A stretch of DNA of 64,000 bases, taken from positions 4,842,501 through 4,906,500 of the forward strand of contig JBBDHG010000028.1 in NCBI GenBank assembly GCA_037951165.1, given 5' to 3'. Source of the stretch: Lophius americanus. Lineage: Eukaryota; Chordata; Actinopteri; Lophiiformes; Lophiidae. The position numbers and the translations under genes were made by a program. The notes under the pieces are model-generated. The model did not search any database, was not told where the DNA came from, and was given only the letters and a program-made list of their open reading frames with translations. Below, piece after piece: positions 10,601 to 21,180 of the stretch (the stretch's first letter is position 1; each line of letters starts with the position of its first letter).

Positions 10601-13600
10601 TATTGAACTTCTTAATGGTTGAGAAAACTTGGCCACAGTAGTGTGTGTGTTTTCCCCCCTTTCTTATATTTCATTCTTTGTAGTATGCTTTTGTATAGAT
10701 ATGCTTGAAATACAAATGGCTTACCGGATTGGAGCGGAGGACGAGTTGGTTGACTGTGAAGTTCTGACATTTTTGGAGCTTTGACAAGATTTAAAGGAGA
10801 AGATTAACAAATGAATGTATTGCTGGAGTTCATTTATTTGTATTGTTTAGGACAAAAGGTTTTACTTTAACATGAGTCCTTTCGTGTGATGGGGTTTAGA
10901 GTGTCTTACATTGAGGATTGGGAACTCCAGCCCAGACTAACGGGAGGTCGTGTGGATTCGGTACAGTGGGACAGCAGTGTCAAGTACCGCGGTATCACCA
11001 CCTGCTGACCCAACTTGCTGTTCAGAGACAGCTGAGTGTTGAAGCTGTACCGCTTCAAGTGTAGGATGAGCACCCTGAGGAAAGAAGGACCCATTAAAAA
11101 TCAGAAAGTGATAAAAACTAATTAGTGTTCACCATGAGCTTCAGATGCTTCCAGCGAACAGCAGAGTGTAATTGCCACTGGAGATACACCAAACAGGATG
11201 CTTGAGATGCAGTGAGCCTATCAGGGTGAACTTTAACCCCCAGCAGCAGGTACCTGGGTAGTTTGCTGAACTTGTGTGTAACCGTTGCTGATTTCCCATG
11301 ACACTTTTCACACAGGTATTCAATCTCCTCCATCTGCAGAAGGACAAGACGTCTGAGATCACGTTCAAAGGGTAAAACATCTATTCGAGTCTTTTTGTTG
11401 CATATTTTCAGAAAATAACAAACTGGTAAGGCTTGGCGATTCTGGTCAAAAATGAGAATTGATTATTTTTTTGCTGAGATCTGAGATCGCGATTCTCCAC
11501 GATCTTACCATTCAATTTACATGAAATTGCACTTTGTCATGTACATGAGTATTTAAAAAGCACCATGCGCTGTCTGCGAGTAACACAGATGTATGCTGGC
11601 AGTTAAGGGCCAAGTAATGCCACAAGAGTGCAGCCTACGTCAATGTTTGTGTTCAAGCCAGAATGAGTCCGGCAGAGTAGTAACTGAGACCAGCTCAAAC
11701 CCAGCAGACCTTCTGTTTTTATGTATAAACTTGACCTGAATCCCGAAAATTAAAAGTTTTTAAAGCTGTCGTACAGTTTCTCAGACCATTGTTACCGTTC
11801 GTCTTATTACCCTGATTACTCATGTGGGTCGAGTAAATGACCAAAAAAAAGGGCCTGCTTTTGGCTCAATGCCCTTATAGCTGATGTTTTCCACACAGCA
11901 AACAGAAACATCCATCAGCAGTTATAAATATACTGAAGTTTGAGTCTTAACACTGCTACGTTATCCCTATATCGGTTGTCGGTAGTCATAAATATCTCAA
12001 AAGACATGTTTGGCTTGACATCCTCCCTGGTTTAAGCTTTGTTACTACATTAGAATTTACCGCTAGAAATGTAACACAACCTATGCTGCGTTCAGAGGGC
12101 TCAAGTTGCTGTCATGAAAAGAACACCTCCGATACAGAAGTGACTAATGACTAACAAATGACTGAGGCCAACATGCAACAGACAATAGATATTTGATACT
12201 GTTTATTATTTACCGTTACACTGACTTTTCAGTACGTTACCTTGAAAGAATTATATCAAATTGGCCAGTCCTAGTTAGCGCTTCATAACATAAATTCTGA
12301 CAGTTTATGTTATGAATTAAACATCCTTTTATGATTTATCGCCCAGCCCTACAAACTGGAAAAAATACCTGGACTGATCTTGCACAAGACTCACCCTGAA
12401 GAAGAGATCCAGAGAATCCTGAATGGAGCGAAGTGGTAAGGTCTTTTTTCTGCGTGGGAGGTCGATGGAAAGGTCGTTGAATTGCTCTCTTTTGGTCACC
12501 ACCTCGCAACACCTGCTCAAAATAACCACAGCATTAACTTAATCCAGAGACAACAGCAGGTTCTGTTCACATATGCTGTTACAGCCCTAGTGGCTATTTG
12601 TGCATTTTCCGTGTTTCTCACTGCTTTTGCAGGTAAGACCTCCCCTCCTATCCTGCTGCAAAGAGTGGCAGCAACTGAGAATTATTTGTTGATTGGGCCG
12701 ACCTTTAAACGCCTTGTTGGACACAACTGAGGCTACGTTCACACTGCCGGTCTCAATGTTTTATTCCGATTTTTTGCTGAGATCCGATTGTTTTGCGTGG
12801 TTGTTCACATTACAATTTAAATGCGACAGCCATCAGACTCCAGTTTGAAAAGTCTACTGTCCTGAAGTCACCCTCATGCACAGATAAAGACGTGACGTAA
12901 CACGTAGTTGCTGTGTTCACGGAAGTAAATATGGATGCTATACATGTCAGCGTGTGTGTATAAATTATGTAGTTGCTGTGCAATCGGTGCCGACAAAATT
13001 ATGACCAATTGATAAAGGGCTTTTTTTCTACTGACTAGCTCCATCAACGGTGTCTGCCATGCTTGTTTCGTCCATTGCTTACATTTGAATTTGCCGCGTC
13101 CCTCCTCCTCCAGCGCAGAATTGTGACGTCTGTCTTACTTCAATGACGTAAAAGTCAGATGAAATGCGACATGACTGTTCAGACTGAAGACGCTTTGAAA
13201 AATTTCAGATAAATATCCGATTTACGACCACATACGGAGGTGGCTTGGGTCTAATTTGAAAAAGAAAATCAGATTTGGGTCACATATGGGCAAAAAATAA
13301 GGATCTGGACCACTTTTGCCTGCAGTGTGAACGTAGCCTAAGAGGGCCAGTGGGTCAGATGACATTGTTCTGTGGTGGTGAGACATTTCTGAGCAGACTT
13401 AATATTTCATGGTGGAAGTAGTTTCAGTTGTATTTGATTAATTTTGAGTTTTGTTTTAATAGAGTTGCTTCCTTTTTTAAGAGTGTTTCTTGAGTTTAAT
13501 TGCTCAATAAATTATTGAATGGCTTATTTGAAACTGTCTCAAGTCTCATTGTTTTTTTTCAAGATTCTGGTAAAAACAAATATATGATACTCTCCCACAC

Positions 13601-16600
13601 CTGAGACACCCCTTGGACATAACACATGCAAAGAGTCAATTCAAGAAACAGTCCTCACCCTTTGCAAGTGATAGTGTGCTGCACCTCAAACTCCATATTG
13701 ACCACCACAGGGCAGGTGTAGACACGGGAGATGTCCACCTCCTCCCCTGGCTCTGACTTGGCTGCTGATGATGATGATGTCGTCTCCTGACTATTCTCAC
13801 CAAGCAGGGCAGACGATGATGCAGCAGCTTCATTTGTCCAAGCCCTGTTCATCTTTTCCACATCGTCCTTTAGCTGGTCCAAACACTGGCTCAGGAACTC
13901 ATGAGCATCCTGAAGAACATCAAGCACAACAAAGTATTTTACCAGGGGGGTAATGTACAAACCTGAGGAACTACCCGAGCGTTCAGAGTTAACGCAGACC
14001 AGAGGCCGTAAAGGTTCTTCAGTGATGTTGTTCTATTTTTTATAATTAGCAGGTTTTTTCCCGTTTGGCCTCAACCCTCAACTTTTTAAAATAATAAAAT
14101 AATAATAATAATACATTTAATTTATAATGCACTTTACATTTGGATCAAATCTCAAAGTGCTACAAAGCAAAAGCAGATAAAAGCATCAATAAAAAAATAA
14201 AATAACTATATAAAAGCAGCAATGTTAATTAAGGTTATAGGTTCTGCTAAAAAGGAAAGTTTTAGGTCCTTTTTTAAATGCGTCAGTCTACGATGAATGG
14301 TCAGTGAGGGCATTCCACAGTCGAGGGGCAGCAGAACAGAAAGCCCCATCACCCATGGTGCTGAGCTTGGTCCGGGGAAGGAGGAGGCGGTATGACTGGG
14401 TAGAACGGAGGGATCGTGTTGAGGTCAGTGGGGTGAGTAGTTCTTTTAGGTAGGGGGGTGCGTTACCATGGATGCACTGGTGAGTGAGGAGAGAGATCTT
14501 ATAATCAATCCTGGTGGAGATGGGAAGCCAATGAAGTGACTGAAGAAAGGCTGTGATGTGTTCGTGTTTACGAACTCTCATCAGGATCCTTGCAGCACTG
14601 TTTTGAACATACTGAAGTCTTTGAAGACTTTTATCAGGGATCCCGATGAGAAGTGCGTTACAGTAATCCAGTCTGGAGGAGACGAACGCGTGGACCAGCT
14701 TTTTAAAGCCATTAGGTGCTTCACTAATGTATTTTTCGTATACAGGGTTTTCCACTAATTCATTATACTGTGGTGGCATGCAAGTTTTGTTTGTCATGCC
14801 ACAATCTCAAAATGAACAAAGCATATTTTCAAACTTCAACATTAGCAGTTAACTTGTTTTTTTGCTCCTTTGATCTCCCGTCACTAGGGTGGCCATCTGT
14901 CCTGTCTTAGGCTGGTCAGTCCGGTTTTTAAACACTGTGTCCGTCCACAAGCACAGCCTCGAGCCAGACGCTCCTTTGCCCTCCTTTGATAGTATGTAGT
15001 GCATTGGGTTTGGCTGCTGCCTCACTAAAAGGAAGTTCTGGGTTTCTATCCACCTCTGCCAGCCTTTCTGAATAGATTTGCATATTCTCCCTGTGTACAC
15101 TAATCCGAAAAGAAAGAATCTGATATTCGGTTATTTTTCAGTCAATTTAGGGAATCTTCATAATACACGAATGAGGTGCTTATGGCAATTTTTTGGCAGA
15201 ATTTAAAAAAAAATGCATCACAGAGCCCAGCTAGAGGCAAGGACTGAGTGTGTGGATGAGCCCACGGTTCATCACGCAACTTTTCAGACCCTTCTCTTAT
15301 TCATAATGAGGAGTTAGCGACTCTGATCATGTTTAAGTATGTACAGAAGGTCCAATCAAACCGTTGGCATCGGCAGGTGAGCTCGCCAACAGCACATTGT
15401 ATTCAGATATACTGCATGATGCGTTCAATGTTTATTCAGTTACAACTACTTTCAGGCAAAGCAGAATTGTAATATCATTTTCATTTAGATCTTTTCAAAA
15501 GTAATCTTCTAAAATGTAGTATTGGCCAAGAAAATTGAATAAAAGCTTTTTGAAGTAGCAATTTTTAGATGTTTTCATGGTTATTTGGACCTTGTTAGTC
15601 AATGAGTGGCAGTCCTTCAAGGAGGGCATTTCCTCATGGAGGAGCATTCAAGCTGGGTGAAAGATACAAAGATATTGCATAAGAAATTTTTGTGTCTAAA
15701 TATTATTTTAATTAATCTTTGGTACAGACGCCTGCATATCTCACACAATTATTTTAATATGCTCTCAATGAAAATAGGAACGATGTAAATATCTATCCAC
15801 TGTTAAGCCATGATGTGTGCAAAACTTTAAACACACTGCACTTGCATGATGAACTGCATAATGTGTTTAACTAAAAGAAGAGTTTATACAAACAGGGTGT
15901 TCCAGCTTTTGATTTCATTAATTTGGCTAAAATTAAGTTTTTCATTTTTCATTCATTTGTCTGAGGGTGTTCTCCCAGAACCAGTAGACCGATGGTTTTA
16001 GAGGTAGAACTTACATTCTGCATGTTTCCAGAGAAACGCTCAGCCGTAGAGGAGATTGCACTCTTCACTTTTCTCAAAAGGTCTTTTTTTGTCTCCGGAC
16101 ATCCCACGTCCTTCTTGGCCATAAGGTGAGCAAAACGTCTGCAAACAATGAAGACATATTCAGTAGATACGTTTTTCAATTTCTCTTCCTAACTCTTCAG
16201 TGAGGATTAGAGAATAGCTTTGAGCAGACAGCGAATCACATCCATCGGTCTACATCTGCCTCTATCTCAAGGACGATCTGGCACTGCCTCAATAAGTACC
16301 TCAGCAATGCGTTGATGGGCACCTTCCGCCACGGGATGCTCTGCCTCAGCATGTCACTGGAGAAGGAAGGAAGACTAAAAAGGGACTGTAAGATTGCGTT
16401 CATGTAGCAGGTGTTGCCCAGATTGGAGAACCTACGATGAAAGGATTTAAGGAAAAGGTAGAAGGAAGAACCACGTAAGGCTTTGAGTTTGGATTTAACT
16501 ACTTCAAACACTAACTGAAAGCAAAACGTACAGACACGACTTAAATGATGCTCCAAAGGTATGAAATCGAGAGTAAACATGCTTCAAAGAGATGTGTTCT

Positions 16601-19600
16601 TATGTTTCAATAGATACCATGGGGCATTAAAAACTGATTTCTCTAGTCTCTCTACAAATACATGCTGTCTCCACTCAGCTCCAGAGGACCCTTCTGGATC
16701 ATGCTTACCCTTGCAGTGGGGGCTGAGGCTGGGCCAGAGTTGATGGCCTCTGCTTATTCCAGCCACCGTAGTCCAGAGATGGGCGGACCTTTTTGAAGGG
16801 AGTGGAGTGATTTGTCAGCATGAGGCTTCTCTTGACTGTGTTGCTTTGTGCTACACCAGAAGGCCTTAAAGAAAGATGACACTGTCAGGTCACTAACCTC
16901 ATTATCACAGACTCTTTAACTCACAGTTCCAGCTCATTTGATTGTAATTTCTCCATTTAATTCAGAAAATCAAAAAAACAGAACATGGACACCATTGCAG
17001 ACACTGACCTGTCCAGGAAAGAATGGTTCTGGCCGTAATCTTTAGTCACAGACCGGCTGCCATAGAATGTCGTCGGCTGAAGTGGAGTAGAACCCAGTGG
17101 AGCTGAAGGTGAGAAAACCACATAAGTTGGAAAATTAGATCTGATGAGTTCCTTTTCTGGACACAATCAGAGGTATAATGATGAAACTGGATGTTCACCC
17201 GAGCTCCTGTTCTCCTCTGACAGCCTCAACCTATCTTTGCAGCTCAGCAGGAACTTTCTAGATGGGTCCGAAGTCGCTTTGTTGTTGCTATGTAAATATA
17301 AACAGTTTGAGAAAAACACCTAAGACCCAGATACTGCATCTGACAGATTATTCAATGTGTACCAAGCTGAACCACCAGAATATTGTCTGTTTTACCTGGA
17401 GGAATCATTTTCTTTGGGGTAGTCCTCAGATAGGTCACTCTCAGAGCTCAGCAGCCGTTTTCTCCTTTCGATCCTGAAAAACAATGAAATGGGAAATTCA
17501 GAAATAAAACTAAAAATGAAAATAATTTTTTTAGGATGCCCGGTCTCATGTTTAATATTCCCACTGTTCATTTTGAAGTCCACAAAGACGCCACACAAAA
17601 TCTGAAGTGTCAACCTGGTAGTTTTTAAAAACCAACACCAAAACCTCATTATGTGTTAAATAATCTATTGTTAGGGAACAGCAGTGACACAATTCTCCTT
17701 CTTACCGATTCTCAGAGAATCCGGATCGAGTGGGAGTGGAGGCAGCTCTGCTGGGACTGCCCAGGGGCTTCCTCTGTGATGTTTCTTCCCGACCGTCTGC
17801 ACTCAGACGTCTCGGTGTCGACTGGAAGGTGTTACGCGTCTGGACATTGAAGTCAGATCTCAGGATATGCACATTCAGAACGGTTCCTGTTAAATGCATG
17901 TATTTACTCACCTGTCTCTCCCCTGAAGGACTCCCCAGCACACTGAAGTTTGCACTTCCATGGGACGATTTCAGAACTACAAATTAAAAACAGAACTACT
18001 CAGGACAGAGCATTAACCACTTCTGTCAAAACAACTCACTCTTTAGCCACTCTAACTTCAGCTCCGACTCACACTGGAAGGAAGAAAAACTGTAGCCCCA
18101 GACAAGATGCACAGTCCAAGGCACAGAAAGCAAATTACATACGAAGAGCATTACGGTAAGAATTAAGGTACTCAACAGTCAAAGTCAACAGGTAGCTAGG
18201 AAACCAATGCGAAAAACTCGATTTTAGCACAAAATAGGGCAAACATCAACCGAGTCACTGCATTGACTGAGCTTCAGCAGAAGCTGTGGGCTTTCATTTT
18301 ATGTTATGGGTTTCAGATGATATTCTGACTATAAATGTGACCGGTTTATCATGCTGGTATTATCAAAGCCTGGAGTTTTGGCGTGACACACTTCACACAG
18401 AGAAAAAAGAACTTTCGAAACCATAAATACGTTCCATTTATTTAGTTTATTAATTTAAGATGCCATGAACTAAGAGAGCATTTTTAAATGAGTCCTGGTG
18501 TGATTACCTGTCTTTCCCTGCTTGAGCTTCTCCAGGTATTCTTTAGTCCTTTGAACCAAAGTTGGGGTCAATTTATCCAGAACGATCACACTGCTATCCT
18601 TCAGAATGAGCTGGAGTCTGTTCACATTCTGGGTGACGTTTTTCATGTTCTGGTTCAGCTGTGGACAACACAGCATGACAGAATGCTCTGTTGAATTTAA
18701 TATTTTAGATAACAGACTACACCTGCACAGAACAGATTTTACCAACCAATTCATTAGCTGATGATTGAACATGAGTAACAGGCAGCACGGCGGGGTAATG
18801 GGACATCGCAGCTTGAAGTCACCGGATTTGCATCCACCTCTGCGCCGTTTGCGTGTTCTCCAGCTTCTGCCCTCAGTCAAACAACTCGCAATATAAGTGA
18901 GCTGGTTATTCTAAATTGCCCATAGGAGTGAATGCGAGTATGAATGGTTGTGTGTCTCTATGTGTTGATCATGTGATGAACTGGCGACTCGTCCAAGGTA
19001 TAGGTTTCTCACCCAATGTCAGCGGGGATAAGCTCCTACCCCCACCTGTGACCCATAACAGGATAAGCGGTGATAGATAATGAACAAACTTTTTCTTTCT
19101 TTTTTTTAACCTTTATTTGTCACATACACTTATTCAAGTTGTACAATGCAGCAATTGATTCTCTGTATTTAAACCTATCCCTGAGGAGGAGTGATCAGCC
19201 ATCTGCAGTGCCCGGGTAGCAGGTTAGGGTTCAAGGTCTTGCTCAAGGACCCTTCGACAAGTGGAACCACCAACCTTTCGATTGGGATACGGCTGTTCTA
19301 TTCATTGAGCTAAAGCCATCAAATATGAGTAGAGGAAAGAGAAAACGGCTTCACGTGATCTTATCATTTAAAGTAAAGACTCCACCACGCTAAAACTCCA
19401 CCATATAAATAAATAAACACACAATAAATAAATACAGCTTACAAATATTTGGATTCAGTCCTAACAATCCAAAGCAGAGCTTCAGAGTGTTGGTTAATAC
19501 ACCAACTCTGTTGCTCCATGTTGTTTTATGAAGTTCTGGGAAAATTACATTATCCATGGATCGGACCTGTTGGTCCAAAACATCCAACAGATGATAGACT

Positions 19601-20289
19601 AGATTGAGGTTTTGGAGAATCTGCAGAACATGGACCAAACATCACACAGCCTCCCCCAGCTTGTCTTCTTCCTATGATGCATCCCGGTACCACCTCTTCT
19701 CCAAATATTGACACATACGCACCTGCGTGTTAACATGATGTAGAAACTGATAATTAATCCGTGGTCCATGCGTGATGCCGACACATCCATTGTAGGAGCT
19801 TTGATTAAATAAAACATCCCCCATCCCCCCACCCCCCCAACATGAGAACTTCTAGATTTTGGTGCTGCTTATTTATTCTGAGCTTGTCGTATCGTCTATA
19901 CAAGGCAGATGAATGAAAATAAAGATTTTTAAAGAGATTCACTATTTCAGTTAAAATATAAAGATCCTCTTTTTATCCAGAATCAGACAGACGGATTCAA
20001 ATTAAGCCAAAGCCCCTATCTGCATATGAAATCATGAAACAGAGACTTCACACACAAACACCAGCAGAGGCTTAGAACCTAAATCTATATTTTAGTGTGA
20101 AAACCTCTAACATACCTGGAAAGTTTTGGAAGCTCCGCCACAGCTGAACCTAAGACACAGGTTCACTTTGTTATCTTTCTCCAGAATCTCAAAGGTTCCT
20201 TCTTTCCATTTAGTGGTTCCTCGATCCGCGCAGGTTAAGCGGATCTTCACAGCTCCACCGCTTGAGAGTTTGGGCATGGTGGTAGCCAT
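4634..20289 (-). CDS. usp37: Ubiquitin carboxyl-terminal hydrolase 37, complete
   Basis: USP37 is a cysteine deubiquitinase that trims ubiquitin chains from cell-cycle and replication proteins such as cyclin A. Coding exons, 5' to 3': 20116-20289, 18508-18658, 17912-17976, 17706-17839, 17396-17473, 17199-17257, 17009-17102, 16709-16864, 16300-16431, 16015-16138, 13659-13909, 12395-12512, 11254-11333, 10910-11074, 10725-10763, 10312-10444, 10006-10225, 9012-9178, 8689-8749, 7517-7632, 7360-7429, 6078-6216, 4634-4721. Phases agree at all 22 junctions and give 937 residues (human 979). Seen: an N-terminal PH-like domain (1-108); Cys box NLGNTCYMNA with catalytic Cys 312; CxxC zinc-type pairs (CKGC, CEKC); three ubiquitin-interacting motifs near 666-680, 763-780 and 787-805; His box GHYISDVYD with His 864; Asp 882. 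KEN boxes remain at 195-197 and 738-740, but the human N-terminal one is KDN here. The last intron has a GC donor. A 5' UTR acceptor is at 20332. Confidence 0.93.
5086..5520 (+). pseudogene. Unidentified coding-like remnant in the last usp37 intron
   Basis: Two open stretches lie in the same sense: 5086-5289 and about 5361-5520. The second reads EHDKVKGIDLDKYIQTVCCL and onward to a basic stretch (RRKPCHLKKQ) before a stop. The bias toward charged residues looks like a retroelement gag or ORF1 remnant, but I do not recognise the family. It lies on the strand opposite usp37, between exons 22 and 23. Confidence 0.3.
6290..7197. repeat. Interrupted 29-bp repeat cluster in usp37 intron 21
   Basis: A motif of the type GAGGAGAAGAACATTTGGTT occurs in perfect 29-bp tandem at 7111, 7140 and 7169. 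Looser copies are at about 6,225-6,245, 6,306-6,360 and 7,030-7,110. The tandem copies are separated from the 6.3-kb copies by an AT-rich insert that holds two diverged copies of a 95-bp block (see 6,665-6,970). Confidence 0.7.
6665..6970. repeat. Pair of diverged about 95-bp direct repeats
   Basis: Segments starting near 6,667 and 6,869 share the phrases GGGCTCG, CTCTG, TAGCCGCTCTGCTAA, GCTAGCTT, TTAACTTG and TTCCTCGG in the same order. They lie about 205 bp apart. They are probably part of one inserted mobile element whose family I cannot name. Confidence 0.55.
7872..7962. repeat. CA-rich imperfect microsatellite
   Basis: Alternating ACACAC runs are interrupted by CAGTACGCGCAC motifs, with a loose period of about 20 bp. 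It lies in usp37 intron 19 and generates short spurious reading frames on both strands. Confidence 0.8.
9494..9556. repeat. Hairpin with perfect 15-bp arms in usp37 intron 17
   Basis: TCTTCTAATATAGAA at 9494-9508 is perfectly inverted at 9542-9556. The inner part adds an imperfect stem (AAGGT opposite ACCTT). This form is typical of a short palindromic MITE or its remnant. No target duplication was identified. Confidence 0.7.
12730..13339. mobile_element. 610-bp non-autonomous DNA element with 18-bp TIRs
   Basis: AGGCTACGTTCACACTGC at 12730-12747 is perfectly inverted at 13322-13339. Internal sequence has no coding frame of note and repeats phrases such as TGAGATCCGATT and ATCCGATTTACG. The element sits in usp37 intron 11. 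I see no clear target-site duplication of 2, 3 or 8 bp, so the superfamily is not assigned. Confidence 0.8.
14090..14800 (-). mobile_element. L2-type LINE, reverse-transcriptase C-terminus and 3' tail
   Basis: The minus strand encodes about 140 residues typical of the region after the RT core of L2-like (Jockey superfamily) elements: SSRLDYCNALLIGIP, LQYVQNSAARILM, LQSLHWLPISTRIDYKI, HGNAPPYLKELL. It then runs into a noncoding tail (AATTTATAATGCACTTTACA) and an ATT-rich end near 14,095-14,113. The same tail appears without coding sequence at 38,275 and, inverted, at 40,085. The copy is 5'-truncated and sits in sense orientation in usp37 intron 10. Confidence 0.85.
18778..19085 (+). mobile_element. 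Teleost interspersed repeat, near full length
   Basis: It begins GGCAGCACGGCGGGGTAATG, continues with TTTGCATCCACCTC, TTTGCGTGTTCTCC, CTAAATTGCCCATAGG, GTGAATGCGAGTATGAATGG, GATGAACTGGCGAC and GATAAGCTCC, and ends in GATAGATAATGA. This order is that of an abundant fish repeat. It lies in usp37 intron 1, antisense to the gene. Confidence 0.75.
19095..19322 (-). mobile_element. tRNA-derived SINE, inverted copy
   Basis: Read on the minus strand it has GATGGCTTTAGCTCAATGAA near its 5' end (A-box-like) followed by a tail unit with GGGTCCTTGAGCAAGACCTTG. The same order is seen at 40,970, 46,914 and 29,655 (inverted). It directly follows the repeat at 18,778-19,085 in usp37 intron 1. Confidence 0.6.
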
Positions 20290-20404
20290 GGCTTCCTGTC
20301 CAGGTTGAGCTCTTGAGGCAATCAGACAGAACTGTCAGAGGGAAAACCAGGGGCCAGTTAGAATACAACTAACTAACTAACACTAAATGGTTCTACTAGA
20401 AGTC

Positions 20405-20505
20405 GTGATGGTTAGGGTTAGTACTCAATCAATCAGACTTTATTCGCATAGCACTTTTAAAATGAATAAAATGTAAAACAAAGTGCTTTACAATATGAAA
20501 CAGTA
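20405..20505. mobile_element. LINE 3'-tail fragment
   Basis: CAATCAATCAGACTTTATTC, then TAGCACTTTT and CAAAGTGCTTTACAA, are phrases of a widespread teleost non-LTR retrotransposon tail. No coding part is attached. It lies just 5' of usp37's first coding exon. Confidence 0.5.
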
Positions 20506-20689
20506 ACCCTACCCTGGCAACACACACAAGCTAGTGTTAAGTTAAGTAAAGTATGTGGTGTAGTAGAGTAAGGGTTAGAGGGGTGAGGTTTAGTCGGGTA
20601 AGTAAGGTTTGGTTAGTACGACGAGGGTTATTAGAGTGACATTTAGTGTTCGTAGTCACATTAGCATCAAACTAGCCCAATGGCCAACA

Positions 20690-21180
20690 AGCATCACCGA
20701 GAGCAGCTGCTCCAAAGCAGTTCTAACAACACGACCAGTCACTCCGGTGTGGGACAGCACCGTAACTCCCTCCAAGCCAGAAGCGGCTCATTGGGAGCCG
20801 CGTCCGAGTGCTGAGATGCCGGTAATGTTGTTCCGATACCTCCGGCCGCTGAATGGAGGTAGGAGGCCCAGGTTAGCACGGCAGCTAACATGGGAGCTGA
20901 CGGTGATGAATACGGTAATGAAAACTCTTCCACGGTGAGACTAAAACGTCGCAAGTTGTTTACCTGTAGATGATTTCCTCTCGTCTTGAACAATTTGAGT
21001 CTCGTTATAACCGTCAGAGGTCCTCGGAGGGCAGCAAGTGCATTTCCCCGGCATTCAGTCCGCCTGTTGTTGACAGCACCAGAACGGTGATGGCGGGAAC
21101 GGTAACATTTACACCGGAAATGGGAGCCGAGATCTCTGCATATTCTCGCGTGACTGACGCTTGTGTTTAGGCTGGAGAGG
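20690..21180. promoter_or_regulatory. CpG-rich head-to-head promoter region of usp37 and cnot9
   Basis: CpG dinucleotides are dense here compared with the rest of the window (for example in 20,740-20,880 and 20,985-21,150). On the minus strand a donor CAG|GTAAAC ends at 20964 and an acceptor at 20332 joins it to 42 bases of 5' UTR before the usp37 ATG, so the usp37 noncoding exon probably starts around 21.0-21.17 kb. cnot9 starts on the plus strand in the same segment. No TATA box stands out. This is inference from layout and composition. Confidence 0.6.
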
